The notes under the pieces were generated by a model. The model ran no database searches, was not told the origin of the DNA, and was given only the letters and a program-made list of their open reading frames with translations. Source: Alicyclobacillus sp. SP_1 (GTDB lineage Bacteria > Bacillota > Bacilli > Alicyclobacillales > Alicyclobacillaceae). From it: a stretch of 64,000 nt of DNA. Positions 1 through 9,585 of the stretch are shown in pieces (within the stretch, counting starts at the first letter, position 1; each line of letters begins with the position of its first letter). The translations under genes and the position numbers were made by a program. The stretch spans positions 62,001 to 126,000 of the forward strand of contig NZ_JAMCCX010000028.1 of the NCBI RefSeq assembly GCF_024706985.1. The letters are read 5' to 3'.

Positions 1-1
1 A

Positions 2-787
2 GGCCTTGTCCAAGGTCTACCCAAATATGGATATAAGGACGATCTCGATGGACTGACAGGCAGCCATTTGTTCTCGGCGCATCAAGAGGTGCTTAAGAAC
101 GCAGATGTCGATTTCTACTGCGTTGGTCGAATCCCGCAACCCGAGACGTTTTCGGACCAAATGATTGAAGCCTTGAGGCCACACTTTCTCAGCAAGTGTC
201 GGCAACCGTCGGTGTTACCGGTGGATACCACTCGGATTTCTCCGTCCACGAACGTGCATGTGGAGCAACAAAAGGTCCAACAAGCAAAGCTCAATCGTGT
301 CTATCAGACGAACGTCGCTTATGGTTCGGAGGATTATCCTGTAGCAGTCGTCATGAATGGCATTTTAGGAGCATTTCCACATTCTAAATTGTTTGTCAAT
401 GTGCGCGAAAAACACTCCTTGGCCTATTACGCATCGAGCCGTCTCGAAGGGATGCTCGGTCTTTTGGTGATTTATGCTGGTATACAGCCTGATAAGTTTG
501 AACAGACACAGTCCATCATCTCGCAACAAGTCGAGGATGTTCAGAGCGGGAGGGTCAGTGAAGAGGAACTGACGTTCACAAAGGACGCTTTGTTGAACCA
601 GTTTCGCCAAGCAGAAGACCAGCCGCTGTCCATCATTGATTTTCACTACAGTGGTCAATTGTCCGGGAATCCCAGTGGGATGGAACTGTTTCGAGAACAG
701 ATATCAAGGGTTTCCGTAAAAGACGTGCAGAGAGTGGCGGGAAAACTTCGCGAATCGGCAACATATCTTCTGACAAACGAGGGATAA
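2..787 (+). CDS. yfmF: M16-family peptidase-like protein YfmF (3' part)
   Basis: The gene enters from the left edge of the window, so the N-terminus is missing; about 261 codons remain and run open to a TAA. The sequence reads as the C-terminal half of an insulinase-like (M16) protein of the YfmF type, named in databases as an EF-P 5-aminopentanol modification-associated protein. The visible part has no HxxEH zinc motif, as expected for the inactive partner half. It stops 4 bp before yfmH, so the two are surely one operon and probably act as a heterodimer. Assignment rests on overall family resemblance and on the fixed yfmF-yfmH pairing known in Bacillales. Confidence 0.85.
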   Translation, partial: GLVQGLPKYGYKDDLDGLTGSHLFSAHQEVLKNADVDFYCVGRIPQPETFSDQMIEALRPHFLSKCRQPSVLPVDTTRISPSTNVHVEQQKVQQAKLNRVYQTNVAYGSEDYPVAVVMNGILGAFPHSKLFVNVREKHSLAYYASSRLEGMLGLLVIYAGIQPDKFEQTQSIISQQVEDVQSGRVSEEELTFTKDALLNQFRQAEDQPLSIIDFHYSGQLSGNPSGMELFREQISRVSVKDVQRVAGKLRESATYLLTNEG

Positions 788-791
788 AATT

Positions 792-2102
792 ATGAACAGG
801 CGAGAATATCCGGAATATGGTGTTGATTGGTGCTCCGAGCGTCTTGATAATGGTCTCGAAGTTCATGTCTTGGAAAAGCCAGACTTTCATCAAATATATG
901 CGATGTTCAGTACAAGATATGGATCGATGGATACGCGCTTCCGCCTCGTTGGAATGAACGATTATACGGACGTGCCCGATGGTGTGGCTCATTTTCTTGA
1001 GCACAAGATGTTCGAAGAGCCAGACGGGGATGTCTTTCAGCAGTTTGCGCAACTTGGTGCATCGGCCAATGCGTTTACCACATACGACCAGACGTCGTAC
1101 TTGTTTTCTTCCACTACCCACGCCTTCGAAAACATGAAAGTCTTGGTCGATTTTGTTCAAAATCCGTACTTTACAGAAGAAAACGTCGCGAAGGAGAAAG
1201 GAATTATTGGTGAAGAGATTCGGATGTACGATGACACAGCCGACTGGCGCTGTTATACCGAACTGCTGCGTGCCATGTATCATTCACACCCGGTTCGATT
1301 GGATATTGCGGGTACCGTTGAATCGATAGCCAAAATCACACCCCAGTTGCTGTATCGCTGCTATGAAACATTTTATCATCCCGCCAACATGGTGTTGGTG
1401 GTCGCTGGCCCCGTCAATTCAAGCCGGGTTGTCGAAGCCATGGCAGAAAATCAAGCCAAAAAGAGTTTTCAACCCTTTCCAGGCATCGACCGGGACTTTC
1501 CGCGAGAGCCAGTCTCTGTGCGGGAAAAGTCTGTCCGCCATAACCTGGCTGTGCGGCAGTCAAGATGTTTGGTTGGGTTCAAGGAGAAGAATCTGCCAAC
1601 CAACGGTTCCGACTTGTTGCGTCAAGAACTGCTGACAGGCGTATTGTTGGACTCCGTCTTTGGCCGAGCTGGTGAGACGTTCGAAAAAATGGTGGATGAT
1701 GGACTGGCCGACAGTACATTTGGCTGGGAGTATGAAGTGACGAGATCCTATGGACATGCCATTTTAGGTGGCAACAGTGCTCATCCTGAAGCGTTAGCCA
1801 CGGCGATTCGACAGCATGCAGAAAGAGTTCTAGAGAGTGGCGTGTCCAACATCGATTTTGAACGTAGCCGAAAGAAAACGTTGGGAAGGCTCCTTGCCTC
1901 CTATGACGGACTCAGTGCCTTGGCCCGCGACGTAACGGCGTACGTTTTGAAGGGCACCCATCCATTTGATGCACTGCACGTGTTGCAGTCGATCACGGTA
2001 GAGGAAGCGTTCGCCAGAGCTCGTGAACTATTCGGTACGGAGCACATGTCCGCTTCTTACATTCTTCCTGTTCATGAACAGGCGCAGCCCGTCATGGCGT
2101 AG
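792..2102 (+). CDS. yfmH: M16-family zinc peptidase YfmH
   Basis: This is a 436-aa M16 peptidase. The inverted zinc motif HFLEH is at residues 67-71, and the third zinc ligand is expected at the Glu pair 141-142 (GIIGEEIRM), which is the normal M16 spacing. The active half therefore looks catalytically complete, unlike its upstream partner YfmF. The ATG follows a GAGGG sequence and lies 4 bp after the yfmF stop, which implies translational coupling. The physiological substrate is not evident from sequence; database names link the family to EF-P modification. The 3' end overlaps the convergent tcdA gene by about 11 bp. Confidence 0.92.
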   Translation: MNRREYPEYGVDWCSERLDNGLEVHVLEKPDFHQIYAMFSTRYGSMDTRFRLVGMNDYTDVPDGVAHFLEHKMFEEPDGDVFQQFAQLGASANAFTTYDQTSYLFSSTTHAFENMKVLVDFVQNPYFTEENVAKEKGIIGEEIRMYDDTADWRCYTELLRAMYHSHPVRLDIAGTVESIAKITPQLLYRCYETFYHPANMVLVVAGPVNSSRVVEAMAENQAKKSFQPFPGIDRDFPREPVSVREKSVRHNLAVRQSRCLVGFKEKNLPTNGSDLLRQELLTGVLLDSVFGRAGETFEKMVDDGLADSTFGWEYEVTRSYGHAILGGNSAHPEALATAIRQHAERVLESGVSNIDFERSRKKTLGRLLASYDGLSALARDVTAYVLKGTHPFDALHVLQSITVEEAFARARELFGTEHMSASYILPVHEQAQPVMA

Positions 2103-2844
2103 CCATTAAGTCGTTGACGACCACGCTTGCCAGAATCAGTCCCGCAACCGACGGAACATAGGAGATAGACGCCGGAGGTTGTTGGGATTTGCGGGTCGAC
2201 TGAGTGCCTTCGTGGACTGATACGATGTCTCGGCGAACGTCTTCCCGCGGTTGTCTGGGCTGTTCCGTGGAACACACGGTTTTAATGCCTTTCTGAATGC
2301 CCAGTTTCTTTAGTTCCCGGCGAAGCACTTTTGCAATCGGGTCGGTCTGTGTTTCGCTCAAATCGACGACTCGAAACTGAGTGGGGTCTATCTTGTTCGC
2401 CGCGCCCATGGAAGAAACAATGGGGATTTGGCGCTCGACACACTCTTTGATTAAGAGGATTTTCGCAGAAATGATGTCGATTGCATCCACAACGTAATCC
2501 AGTGGGTGCTGAAACAGAATGTCTTTACTGTTTTCGAGAAAGAAAGTCTGATGAGCGAAGACTTGGCATTCCGGATATATATCGGCGATGCGCTGCTTCA
2601 TGACTTCGACTTTCGGTTGTCCTATCGTCGAGTGAAGTGCGGGGATTTGTCGATTGATATTCGTGACGTCTACGACGTCTTTGTCAATGAGAACTAAGCG
2701 TCCGATACCAGCTCGCGCCAATGCCTCCATCGCGAAAGAACCAACGCCGCCAGCACCGAGTACGGCGACGCAGGAAGACTGTAGCTTTTTGACCCCTTCT
2801 CGACCAAAAACCAATTCTGTCCGTGAAAATTGTGTCAACGTCAT
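2092..2844 (-). CDS. tcdA: tRNA threonylcarbamoyladenosine dehydratase TcdA
   Basis: This 250-aa protein belongs to the E1-like ThiF/MoeB/HesA superfamily. The nucleotide-binding glycine motif GAGGVG is at residues 30-35, followed by an acidic end of beta-2 (VLIDKDVVDVTNINRQ), the classic E1-like pattern. The C-terminal part has a conserved KTVCSTEQP segment typical of CsdL/TcdA. TcdA uses ATP to cyclise t6A37 of tRNAs to the hydantoin form ct6A. The start ATG is preceded by a GGAAGGATGG purine stretch. It is convergent with yfmH and divergent from the efflux pump gene downstream in coordinates, so it is probably monocistronic. Confidence 0.88.
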   Translation of the reverse strand: MTLTQFSRTELVFGREGVKKLQSSCVAVLGAGGVGSFAMEALARAGIGRLVLIDKDVVDVTNINRQIPALHSTIGQPKVEVMKQRIADIYPECQVFAHQTFFLENSKDILFQHPLDYVVDAIDIISAKILLIKECVERQIPIVSSMGAANKIDPTQFRVVDLSETQTDPIAKVLRRELKKLGIQKGIKTVCSTEQPRQPREDVRRDIVSVHEGTQSTRKSQQPPASISYVPSVAGLILASVVVNDLMATP

Positions 2845-3057
2845 CTCTTCACCATCCTTCCTGTGTGTTCATAAAACGGTACACCCAGTATAGAAAGGAA
2901 CCCGGCCTTGTGCAAAGGAATAGGAGTGAATGATAAAAAAGAATAGACCTCACTTACTTTACACATTGAAATATTGAGCGGCATGAAGTATGCTCTGTGC
3001 ATAATGACTGCGTCATCGGGCTACCCTAGCCTCAGAAGTAGGAGGGAATTCGCTAAA

Positions 3058-4680
3058 GTGGAAGCTACGTCTAATTCAGGGTACGAGTTTGACCGTATTA
3101 AGGCCCCTTGGCTCCAGTTAGCCATCATCATTTTGGGGGTCTTTATGGCAATTCTCGACACGAGTGTCGTGAATGTCGCCATCCCCACCATGAAAACTGA
3201 ACTCAGTGCATCGACTGCACAAATTCAATGGGTCTTAACCGGGTACATGCTGGTGCTTGGTGTACTCATCCCAATTTCCGGATGGCTCACCGACAAATTC
3301 GGACCCAAGCGTCTATTTCTCTTCGCGCTTTTTATGTTTACGCTCGGTTCGGCACTCAGCGGCGCGGCTTGGAATTTGGATAGCATCATTTTCTTTCGGG
3401 TCATTCAAGCCATTGGTGGTGGGTTTATGATGCCTGTGTCGATGGCCATGGTGTATCGCATCTTTCCTCCGAATCGGCGCGGCATGGTTATGGGGATTTT
3501 GGGCATTGCAATGATGGCGGCACCTGCGTTTGGGCCAGCCTTGTCTGGATATTTAGTTGAATATTCCAGTTGGAGATGGATTTTTTACATCAACGTCCCA
3601 ATTGGGATAGCTGGTTTCTTCCTCGGCCTGGCGTTCATGCATGAGTTTTCGCATGGAACCAAGGGAAAGTTGGACGTGCTCGGATTCTCCTTGTCGACGG
3701 TCGGATTCTTTCTACTACTATACGGATTCAATGAAGTGCCCAATCACGGTTGGGGCTCGATGATTGTCGTTCTTTGCCTGACGATTGGAATTCTCTCGCT
3801 CATCGCGTTAGTGTTTGTGGAGTTGAATGTCGAAAATCCAGTCATCAATCTGGCGGTGCTCAAGAGCTATATGTTCAGTATGAGCCTCGTCATCACATCC
3901 ATCGTGGGTATTGCTCTGTTCTCAGGTATCTTCTTGTTGCCTTTATACCTTCAAAACGTCATGGGATTTTCTGCCCTGAAAACGGGTCTATTCATGACTC
4001 CGGCTGCTTTGGTCTCTGCGGTGTTCATGCCGATTAGCGGTCGACTTATGGACAAAATCGGCGCAAGGCCACTTGGCATTGTGGGTTTAGCTGCCGTAAC
4101 GCTGGCGACATTTGGCTTTAGCGGATTGACGACAGTGTCCACGCAGTCCACGATTCAATGGCTGTACATTGCCCGCTCTTTTGGAATGGCATTGACGATG
4201 ATGCCTGTCATGACGGCAGGAATGAATACCGTGCCAGTGCAGTTGGTATCGCAAGCTTCGGCGATGAGCAACACAGTTCGTCAAGTGAGTTCCTCCCTTG
4301 GAATTGCAGTGCTCACCTCGTACATGACGAAGCAAGATAAAATTCATCTGTACAATATGGCTTCTCGCGTCACCAACACCTCCGCGGCTGGGGGGATGTT
4401 GACACAGATGCAGCAGATGTTTCAGGCTCATGGGATGTCCCTATTGGCGGCGAAGCAGGCTGCCATTGCGATGATGGACGGACTATTGCAAAATCAAGCC
4501 TTTGTGGGAGGCTTGAACGATACGTTCTTCGTCTCCACACTTCTGCTCGTCGTCTCGTTCGTGCTTATTTTCTTCTTCGGTAGCCGCAAAGAACGGGAAA
4601 TTCGCCTCGGAAATCTGGAGAAAAAGAAGAGTCAGTTGCCATCCAGTCGTGAGGGGAATGCACCGCTCTTGCTCGAGTAG
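3058..4680 (+). CDS. DHA2-family (EmrB/QacA-type) multidrug MFS transporter
   Basis: The protein is a 14-TM drug:H+ antiporter. TM1 carries the DHA2 signature around ILDTSVVNVAIPTM, and motif A appears as GWLTDKFGPKRLF between TM2 and TM3. The open frame extends upstream to a TTG at 2974, but the best ribosome site (GGAGGG at 3041-3046) serves the GTG at 3058. That start also removes an uncharacteristic 28-residue N-terminal extension. The product would be about 540 aa, ending in a polar basic tail. The substrate cannot be predicted. No regulator gene is adjacent. Confidence 0.88.
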   Translation: MEATSNSGYEFDRIKAPWLQLAIIILGVFMAILDTSVVNVAIPTMKTELSASTAQIQWVLTGYMLVLGVLIPISGWLTDKFGPKRLFLFALFMFTLGSALSGAAWNLDSIIFFRVIQAIGGGFMMPVSMAMVYRIFPPNRRGMVMGILGIAMMAAPAFGPALSGYLVEYSSWRWIFYINVPIGIAGFFLGLAFMHEFSHGTKGKLDVLGFSLSTVGFFLLLYGFNEVPNHGWGSMIVVLCLTIGILSLIALVFVELNVENPVINLAVLKSYMFSMSLVITSIVGIALFSGIFLLPLYLQNVMGFSALKTGLFMTPAALVSAVFMPISGRLMDKIGARPLGIVGLAAVTLATFGFSGLTTVSTQSTIQWLYIARSFGMALTMMPVMTAGMNTVPVQLVSQASAMSNTVRQVSSSLGIAVLTSYMTKQDKIHLYNMASRVTNTSAAGGMLTQMQQMFQAHGMSLLAAKQAAIAMMDGLLQNQAFVGGLNDTFFVSTLLLVVSFVLIFFFGSRKEREIRLGNLEKKKSQLPSSREGNAPLLLE

Positions 4681-4734
4681 GCAACTGTGTGCTTAAAGTT
4701 TTTTCGCGGCAGATGCTGTTTGGTGGATGGCAGG

Positions 4735-4776
4735 AAAAAAGAAAACGGGAGCCGACCAGCTTAGGTGGGCTCCCGT
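4735..4776 (-). terminator. Rho-independent terminator of aceA
   Basis: Arms at 4745-4757 and 4764-4776 form a 13-bp stem with one mismatch and a 6-nt loop. Read on the minus strand it is followed by TTTTCTTTTTT, so it terminates aceA. It may also stop the convergent efflux-pump transcript, although the plus-strand tail is less T-rich. Confidence 0.85.
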
Positions 4777-4791
4777 TGTTGTCTCTGTCGG

Positions 4792-6063
4792 TTAGGCGAA
4801 TTGCTCTGCCTCGGTCGATCCGCTGAGTGCGGTCGTAGACGACAGTCCTCCGGAAATCGCCTGTGCCACTTCATCAAAATATCCTGTTCCGACTTCTCTT
4901 TGATGGCGGTGGGCGGTATAACCCTTTCCTTCACTCGCGAATTCCAACTGTTGTAGCTGAGAGTATGCGGCCATACCACTGTCTTTGTAACGGTGTGCCA
5001 ATTCAAACATGCTATGATTCAAAGCGTGAAAACCAGCTAAGGTTACAAATTGAAATTTGTATCCTAAGTCACCGAGGCGGTCTTGGAAGTTGGCAATGTC
5101 TGTTTCCGATAATTTCGATTTCCAATTGAACGATGGTGAGCAATTGTAAGCGAGCCACTTCCGCGGATACTGTTCGTGAATGGCTTGCGCGAATCTCTCT
5201 GCTTCTTCAAGATTCGGTTCTGAGGTCTCACACCAAATCAAGTCTGCATAAGGGGCGTAAGCCAAGCCTCTTGCTATTGCCGCATCCAAACCACCTCGTA
5301 TGCGGTAAAATCCTTCAGCTGTACGTTCTCCAGTCAGAAAGGGGAAATCACGCTCGTCGACGTCACTGGTGATGAGATTGGCGCCGTTTGCATCGGTTCG
5401 CGCCACCAAGAGTGTGGGCACCCCGAGGACATCCGCTGCTAGCCTTGCAGCAACAAGGTTTCGAATGGCGTGTGCGGTCGGGAGCAAAACTTTCCCGCCC
5501 ATGTGACCACATTTTTTCTCCGAGGACAGTTGGTCTTCAAAATGAACGGCAGCGGCACCAGCCTCAATCATACTTTTCATTAACTCGAAAACGTTCAGAG
5601 GTCCGCCGAATCCTGCCTCCGCATCTGCAACGATGGGAACAAACCAGTCGATATCGCCCCGTCCTTCAGACACTTGGATTTCATCCGCCCTGGTCAAGGC
5701 TTGATTAATTCTCTTCACCACGTTCGGAACACTGTTGGAAGGGTAGAGACTCTGGTCCGGGTACATCTGCCCAGCGAGATTCGCATCTGCGGCAACCTGC
5801 CATCCGCTGAGGTAGATGGCTCGTAGCCCAGCCCTGACCTGCTGAACCGCCTGATTCCCCGTCAAAGCCCCCAGAGCTTTGACATAATGCTCTCGCTCGA
5901 GCATATCCCAAAGAACTTCTGCACCGTGTCGCGCGAGAGAATATTCGATAGGAAGTGACCCGCGCAGCCGGATGACGTCCTCCACTCGATACGGTCTCTC
6001 AATACCCCGCCATCTTCGGTCAGTCGTCCATTCCAGCCGCATACGCTCTGCATCCATCCACAT
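4792..6063 (-). CDS. aceA: Isocitrate lyase
   Basis: A 423-aa isocitrate lyase, which splits isocitrate into succinate and glyoxylate in the glyoxylate shunt. The signature KKCGHMGGK (residues 183-191) contains the catalytic Cys185. The magnesium-binding region DAEAGFGG is at about 147-154. The length matches the short bacterial form. The ATG follows AAGGAGC with normal spacing. The gene is transcribed alone from a promoter overlapping a 12-bp palindrome and ends at a strong hairpin. Malate synthase is not in the window. The enzyme fits growth on fatty acids or acetate, which agrees with the acyl-CoA cluster 3.5 kb away. Confidence 0.95.
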   Translation of the reverse strand: MWMDAERMRLEWTTDRRWRGIERPYRVEDVIRLRGSLPIEYSLARHGAEVLWDMLEREHYVKALGALTGNQAVQQVRAGLRAIYLSGWQVAADANLAGQMYPDQSLYPSNSVPNVVKRINQALTRADEIQVSEGRGDIDWFVPIVADAEAGFGGPLNVFELMKSMIEAGAAAVHFEDQLSSEKKCGHMGGKVLLPTAHAIRNLVAARLAADVLGVPTLLVARTDANGANLITSDVDERDFPFLTGERTAEGFYRIRGGLDAAIARGLAYAPYADLIWCETSEPNLEEAERFAQAIHEQYPRKWLAYNCSPSFNWKSKLSETDIANFQDRLGDLGYKFQFVTLAGFHALNHSMFELAHRYKDSGMAAYSQLQQLEFASEGKGYTAHRHQREVGTGYFDEVAQAISGGLSSTTALSGSTEAEQFA

Positions 6064-6113
6064 GTCGTTTCGCTCCTTTTGCTGTTTTATAATAATCTTC
6101 GTGTGTTGATACT

Positions 6114-6142
6114 GTTATATAACAATTCGTGAATTTCTGCAA
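6114..6142 (-). promoter_or_regulatory. aceA promoter with overlapping 12-bp palindrome
   Basis: On the minus strand TTGCAG (6142-6137) and TATAAC (6119-6114) are separated by 17 bp and lie about 50 bp upstream of the aceA ATG. The perfect palindrome TGTTATATAACA (6113-6124) overlaps the -10 box and could be an operator. The promoter is called from consensus match only. Confidence 0.55.
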
Positions 6143-6287
6143 CTGTTTTTTGACGTCACGGTGTTCCTTTCAAGCGATGCGAGAAAGCGAATCATGAATT
6201 GTGATACATTAGGGAATGGAGTGGATGACATTTGCCACGTTAAAGTTGCAGTCTGCGGGAAATTGTGTGATTCGCGCGGCTCATTGA

Positions 6288-7238
6288 GTGGGAGTGGGAA
6301 TTGTGATTTGGAAGGCACTGTTGCTCATTGTGCTGGTCGTCATGGCTCTGGCATTGTGGGTGTATTGGCAGTACAAGCGGATGACCAAATCGTTTCCGCG
6401 TCCGGAATTTCGACCGGCGAAGCAAAGACCGTCCCCGAGAGAGTGGGGGACAAGTGAATGCCATATATCGTGGCTCGGTCACTCTACTTTGCTGTGTTCG
6501 CTTGGGAATGTTTTGTTTATGACCGATCCGGTCTTTTCTCCGAAAGTCGGTGTTCGTTTAGGCCCGCTCATCATCGGCCCTAGACGGTATTCGGAACCGG
6601 GCCTCGCACTTTCCGATATTCCCACACCAGATGTCGTATTGATGTCGCATGCACATTTAGACCATTTTGATATTCCTAGTCTGCGGAAGGTTCTGCATCC
6701 AGAGGCGATTGTCGTGACTCCAAAAGGAACGGGGCGTCTGGTTCGTCGAGTTCATTCAGGAAAAATTTGCGAATTATCGGTTGGAGAGTCTGTTCGCCTT
6801 GAGAATGGAATGACGGTCGAGTCCGTACCAGTGCGCCATTGGGGAAATCGTTTTCCTTGGAATCGGTCTTATGGTTACTGTGGCTACTTGGTAGAGAAAG
6901 ATGGCGCGAGAATTTTCTTTGCAGGGGATACCGCCCATGTGACTCACTTTGCAGACCTGCGCCAACACGGTACCATCGATGTCGCTTGCATACCTATCGG
7001 AGCGTATGCTCCAGAAACTTTCCAAGGTGCTCACTGTACGCCAGAACAGGCATGGGACATGTTCTTACAAACGGGTGCCAAATTTCTTGTACCCATCCAT
7101 TGGGGAACCTTCGTGTTGTCTCAGGAGCCCATCGATGAACCGTTGCACCGACTTGAGCAAGCAGCTGGCTCGGAAAGACGGAGAATTGTCATACGCCAGA
7201 TTGGCGAGGAATTTGCGTTTGCCTCAGAGCGCTCGTAG
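6288..7238 (+). CDS. Membrane-anchored MBL-fold metallohydrolase (UlaG/NAPE-PLD-like)
   Basis: The protein starts with one hydrophobic segment (about residues 6-26), then a zinc-dependent metallo-beta-lactamase-fold domain. The metal motif HAHLDHFD is present, preceded by SWLGHSTLL, a beta-strand with a metal-coordinating-type His found in UlaG/NAPE-PLD-like enzymes. Further ligands are visible in FFAGDTAH and PIHWGTF. Such proteins hydrolyse phosphodiester or lactone bonds; the substrate here is unknown. GTG codons at 6288, 6294 and 6303 are all possible starts, with purine-rich sequence before each. The gene is divergent from aceA. Confidence 0.8.
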   Translation: MGVGIVIWKALLLIVLVVMALALWVYWQYKRMTKSFPRPEFRPAKQRPSPREWGTSECHISWLGHSTLLCSLGNVLFMTDPVFSPKVGVRLGPLIIGPRRYSEPGLALSDIPTPDVVLMSHAHLDHFDIPSLRKVLHPEAIVVTPKGTGRLVRRVHSGKICELSVGESVRLENGMTVESVPVRHWGNRFPWNRSYGYCGYLVEKDGARIFFAGDTAHVTHFADLRQHGTIDVACIPIGAYAPETFQGAHCTPEQAWDMFLQTGAKFLVPIHWGTFVLSQEPIDEPLHRLEQAAGSERRRIVIRQIGEEFAFASERS

Positions 7239-7291
7239 TGTTTAGAGTTTCTACAAATTCGCAACATCAGGGGCAACGTTTCGTTATGCCA

Positions 7292-7320
7292 TTGACGAGA
7301 CTTCAAAAAACAGCGACAAT
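7292..7320 (+). promoter_or_regulatory. Promoter of thrC-thrB
   Basis: TTGACG (7292-7297) and GACAAT (7315-7320) are separated by 17 bp, about 40 bp before the thrC start. No T-box or attenuator-like hairpin is visible between it and thrC. Confidence 0.55.
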
Positions 7321-7358
7321 GCGACATAAGTTTAGTGCACTTGGAGGAGGTGTGGCTC

Positions 7359-8438
7359 GTGTACGGAGAAGTGCGGACTGGACAACGATGGCCCGGAATC
7401 ATAGAGATGTACAAAGAGTTCTTGCCTGTCACAGAAAACACGCCTTCACTGACATTGGCGGAAGGCAACACACCACTTATCTTATCGGAATACCTGAGTC
7501 ATTTAGCGAATGCGACCGTTTATTTGAAGTATGAGGGGGCAAATCCGACCGGATCGTTCAAAGACCGCGGCATGGTTCTCGCTGTCGCCAAAGCGAAGGA
7601 ACTCGGAGCGCGGGTTGTGGTGTGTGCCTCTACGGGCAATACGTCTGCGTCGGCTGCGGCCTATGCTGCGCGAGCTGGGATGCGAGCGGTGGTGCTCATT
7701 CCGGACGGATATGTGGCTCTCGGTAAATTAGCACAAGCCATGGTCTATGGAGCGGATATCATCGCCATTCGCGGCAATTTTGATGACGCATTACAGAGAG
7801 TGCGAGATATTGCCGAGCCGGCCGGAATGACGATTGTCAATTCCATCAATCCATACCGGCTCGATGGTCAGCAGTCGGCCGCCTTCGAGATTTGCGACGC
7901 GCTCGGGTCCGCCCCAGACCAACTGTACATTCCAGTCGGGAATGCGGGAAACATTTCGGCATACTGGAAGGGTTTCCGAGCGTACCTGAAAGCGGGACGA
8001 ATTTCGTCAGTTCCGCAAATGTGCGGTTTTCAAGCGGCAGGTGCGGCCGCTTTGGTACATGGACAGCCTGTATCGCATCCAGAGACCTTTGCTACTGCCA
8101 TCCGCATCGGGAAACCAGCATCAGGTACGCTAGCGCTGGAAGCGGCGCGCGAATCCCATGGGGGTATTTGGGCAGTCACGGACGACGACATTCGCGAAGC
8201 GTATCGAACGATTGCCCGGGAGGGCATTTTTGCTGAGCCAGGGAGTGCGGCTTCGGTCGCCGGATTTCTGCAAAGAGTCCGCAGTGGAGCGGTGGACAAG
8301 GGTTCGACGGTTGTGTGTGTCTTGACAGGGAATGGTTTGAAAGATCCTGACACGGCCATGTCCATTCAACCGTCACCCGCCCGGGTCGTGGACAACTCTC
8401 AACAAGCGGTTCTTGATGCGATTGGCGGGAGTCTGTGA
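7359..8438 (+). CDS. thrC: Threonine synthase
   Basis: A fold-type II PLP enzyme that converts O-phospho-homoserine to threonine. The PLP lysine lies in [10 protein letters not shown] (Lys68 with the start chosen here), and the phosphate-binding loop is ASTGNTSAS. The frame is open from 7335, but GGAGGAGGT at 7343-7351 places the start at the GTG 7359, giving a typical short N-terminus and 359 aa. It is followed by thrB with a GTGATG overlap, so both are translated from one message. The homoserine dehydrogenase gene hom, often first in this operon, is not present here. Confidence 0.93.
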   Translation: MYGEVRTGQRWPGIIEMYKEFLPVTENTPSLTLAEGNTPLILSEYLSHLANATVYLKYEGANPTGSFKDRGMVLAVAKAKELGARVVVCASTGNTSASAAAYAARAGMRAVVLIPDGYVALGKLAQAMVYGADIIAIRGNFDDALQRVRDIAEPAGMTIVNSINPYRLDGQQSAAFEICDALGSAPDQLYIPVGNAGNISAYWKGFRAYLKAGRISSVPQMCGFQAAGAAALVHGQPVSHPETFATAIRIGKPASGTLALEAARESHGGIWAVTDDDIREAYRTIAREGIFAEPGSAASVAGFLQRVRSGAVDKGSTVVCVLTGNGLKDPDTAMSIQPSPARVVDNSQQAVLDAIGGSL

Positions 8439-9376
8439 TGTCTTCTGGTTGGTGCGTGCGTATTCCTGCTACTTCCGCAAACCTTGGCCCTGGGTTCGAC
8501 TGCATGGGGATGGCGCTGGAACTGTATAACGATATGTGTCTGTACCAAGACGAACCGTTCTCTGTTGAAATTTTCGGTGAATCTGCCGACATCTTGCCAA
8601 ATGGTCCGGAAAATGCGGTTGTTCAAGCCATGCATCGTCTTTTTTTAGCGACAGGTTACGACTTGGACTGGTGGAATTTTCGCCTTGTTCTGCACAATCA
8701 CATTCCGGTTGCGTCTGGACTCGGTAGTAGTGCGTCGGCAGTGGTCGGAGGGCTGTTGCTCGCCAATGAACTTGTGCGGAAGCACTTTCCAAAGAGAGCG
8801 CTGTCGCTGACGGAATTGTTCCAATTGGCGGCAGACATTGAGGGTCATCCGGACAATGTCGCCCCCGCTCTGGCGGGAGGGGCATGCATTTGTTGGCGCG
8901 ATGGTTCTCGCTGGTCGCATCTGTCGCTTCCTTTGCCGTCAGCGCTGGTGCTCGTGGTGGCTACCCCGTATTTTCCTCTGCTGACCAAGGATTCTCGGGC
9001 CGTGGTGCCGGAGTTTGTGAGTATGGTCGATGCGGTCTCGAATATAGCCCAAACAGCACGTCTCGCAGCTGCGCTCTGTACAGGAGATTTGCGGACGTTG
9101 GTGAATGGACTGGAGGACCGACTGCACGAGCCTTACCGTATGGCGCTGATTCCGGGTTCTGCGGAAGTTCGCTCGGCTGCTTTGGAGCGTGGTGCTTTGG
9201 TCACGTCTCTGAGCGGAGCTGGACCGTCTCTGTTGGCGTGGTGCGACTCCAGGAAAATTGCATTGCAAGTAGCGGATGAAATGAGTGTTCGATGGCGCGA
9301 ACTGGGTGTTTCCTGCACCACCCACGTCTTTCGTCCGCATATTGGGTCTGTGCGAGTCGCGGAACAGTGTTCCTAG
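8435..9376 (+). CDS. thrB: Homoserine kinase
   Basis: A GHMP-family kinase of 313 aa that phosphorylates homoserine, supplying the substrate of ThrC. The N-terminal [12 protein letters not shown] and the ATP-binding loop GLGSSASA (about residues 95-102) are diagnostic. The C-terminal GHMP motif is seen in [11 protein letters not shown]. The GTG at 8435 overlaps the thrC stop; the ATG at 8438 is an equally possible start. GGCGGGAG lies just upstream inside thrC. Confidence 0.95.
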   Translation: MMSSGWCVRIPATSANLGPGFDCMGMALELYNDMCLYQDEPFSVEIFGESADILPNGPENAVVQAMHRLFLATGYDLDWWNFRLVLHNHIPVASGLGSSASAVVGGLLLANELVRKHFPKRALSLTELFQLAADIEGHPDNVAPALAGGACICWRDGSRWSHLSLPLPSALVLVVATPYFPLLTKDSRAVVPEFVSMVDAVSNIAQTARLAAALCTGDLRTLVNGLEDRLHEPYRMALIPGSAEVRSAALERGALVTSLSGAGPSLLAWCDSRKIALQVADEMSVRWRELGVSCTTHVFRPHIGSVRVAEQCS

Positions 9377-9585
9377 AGGTCCGGACAGCTTTCTTTCCTC
9401 TGAAAATTTCTGTCCTTTCCCGATGGGGATGATACAATGTCATTATTCTAGGCATCGTTCTTCCGGCAGGTTGAGGATGTTCAGGAAAGTGAAGAATCGG
9501 GTCGTTTTGGAGTGCGTCATGAAAGCGTTTTAGTCGAAGCCAGTGAGCGGTTGCAAGCAAAATCCAGTAAAGGGAGCGATAGCTG

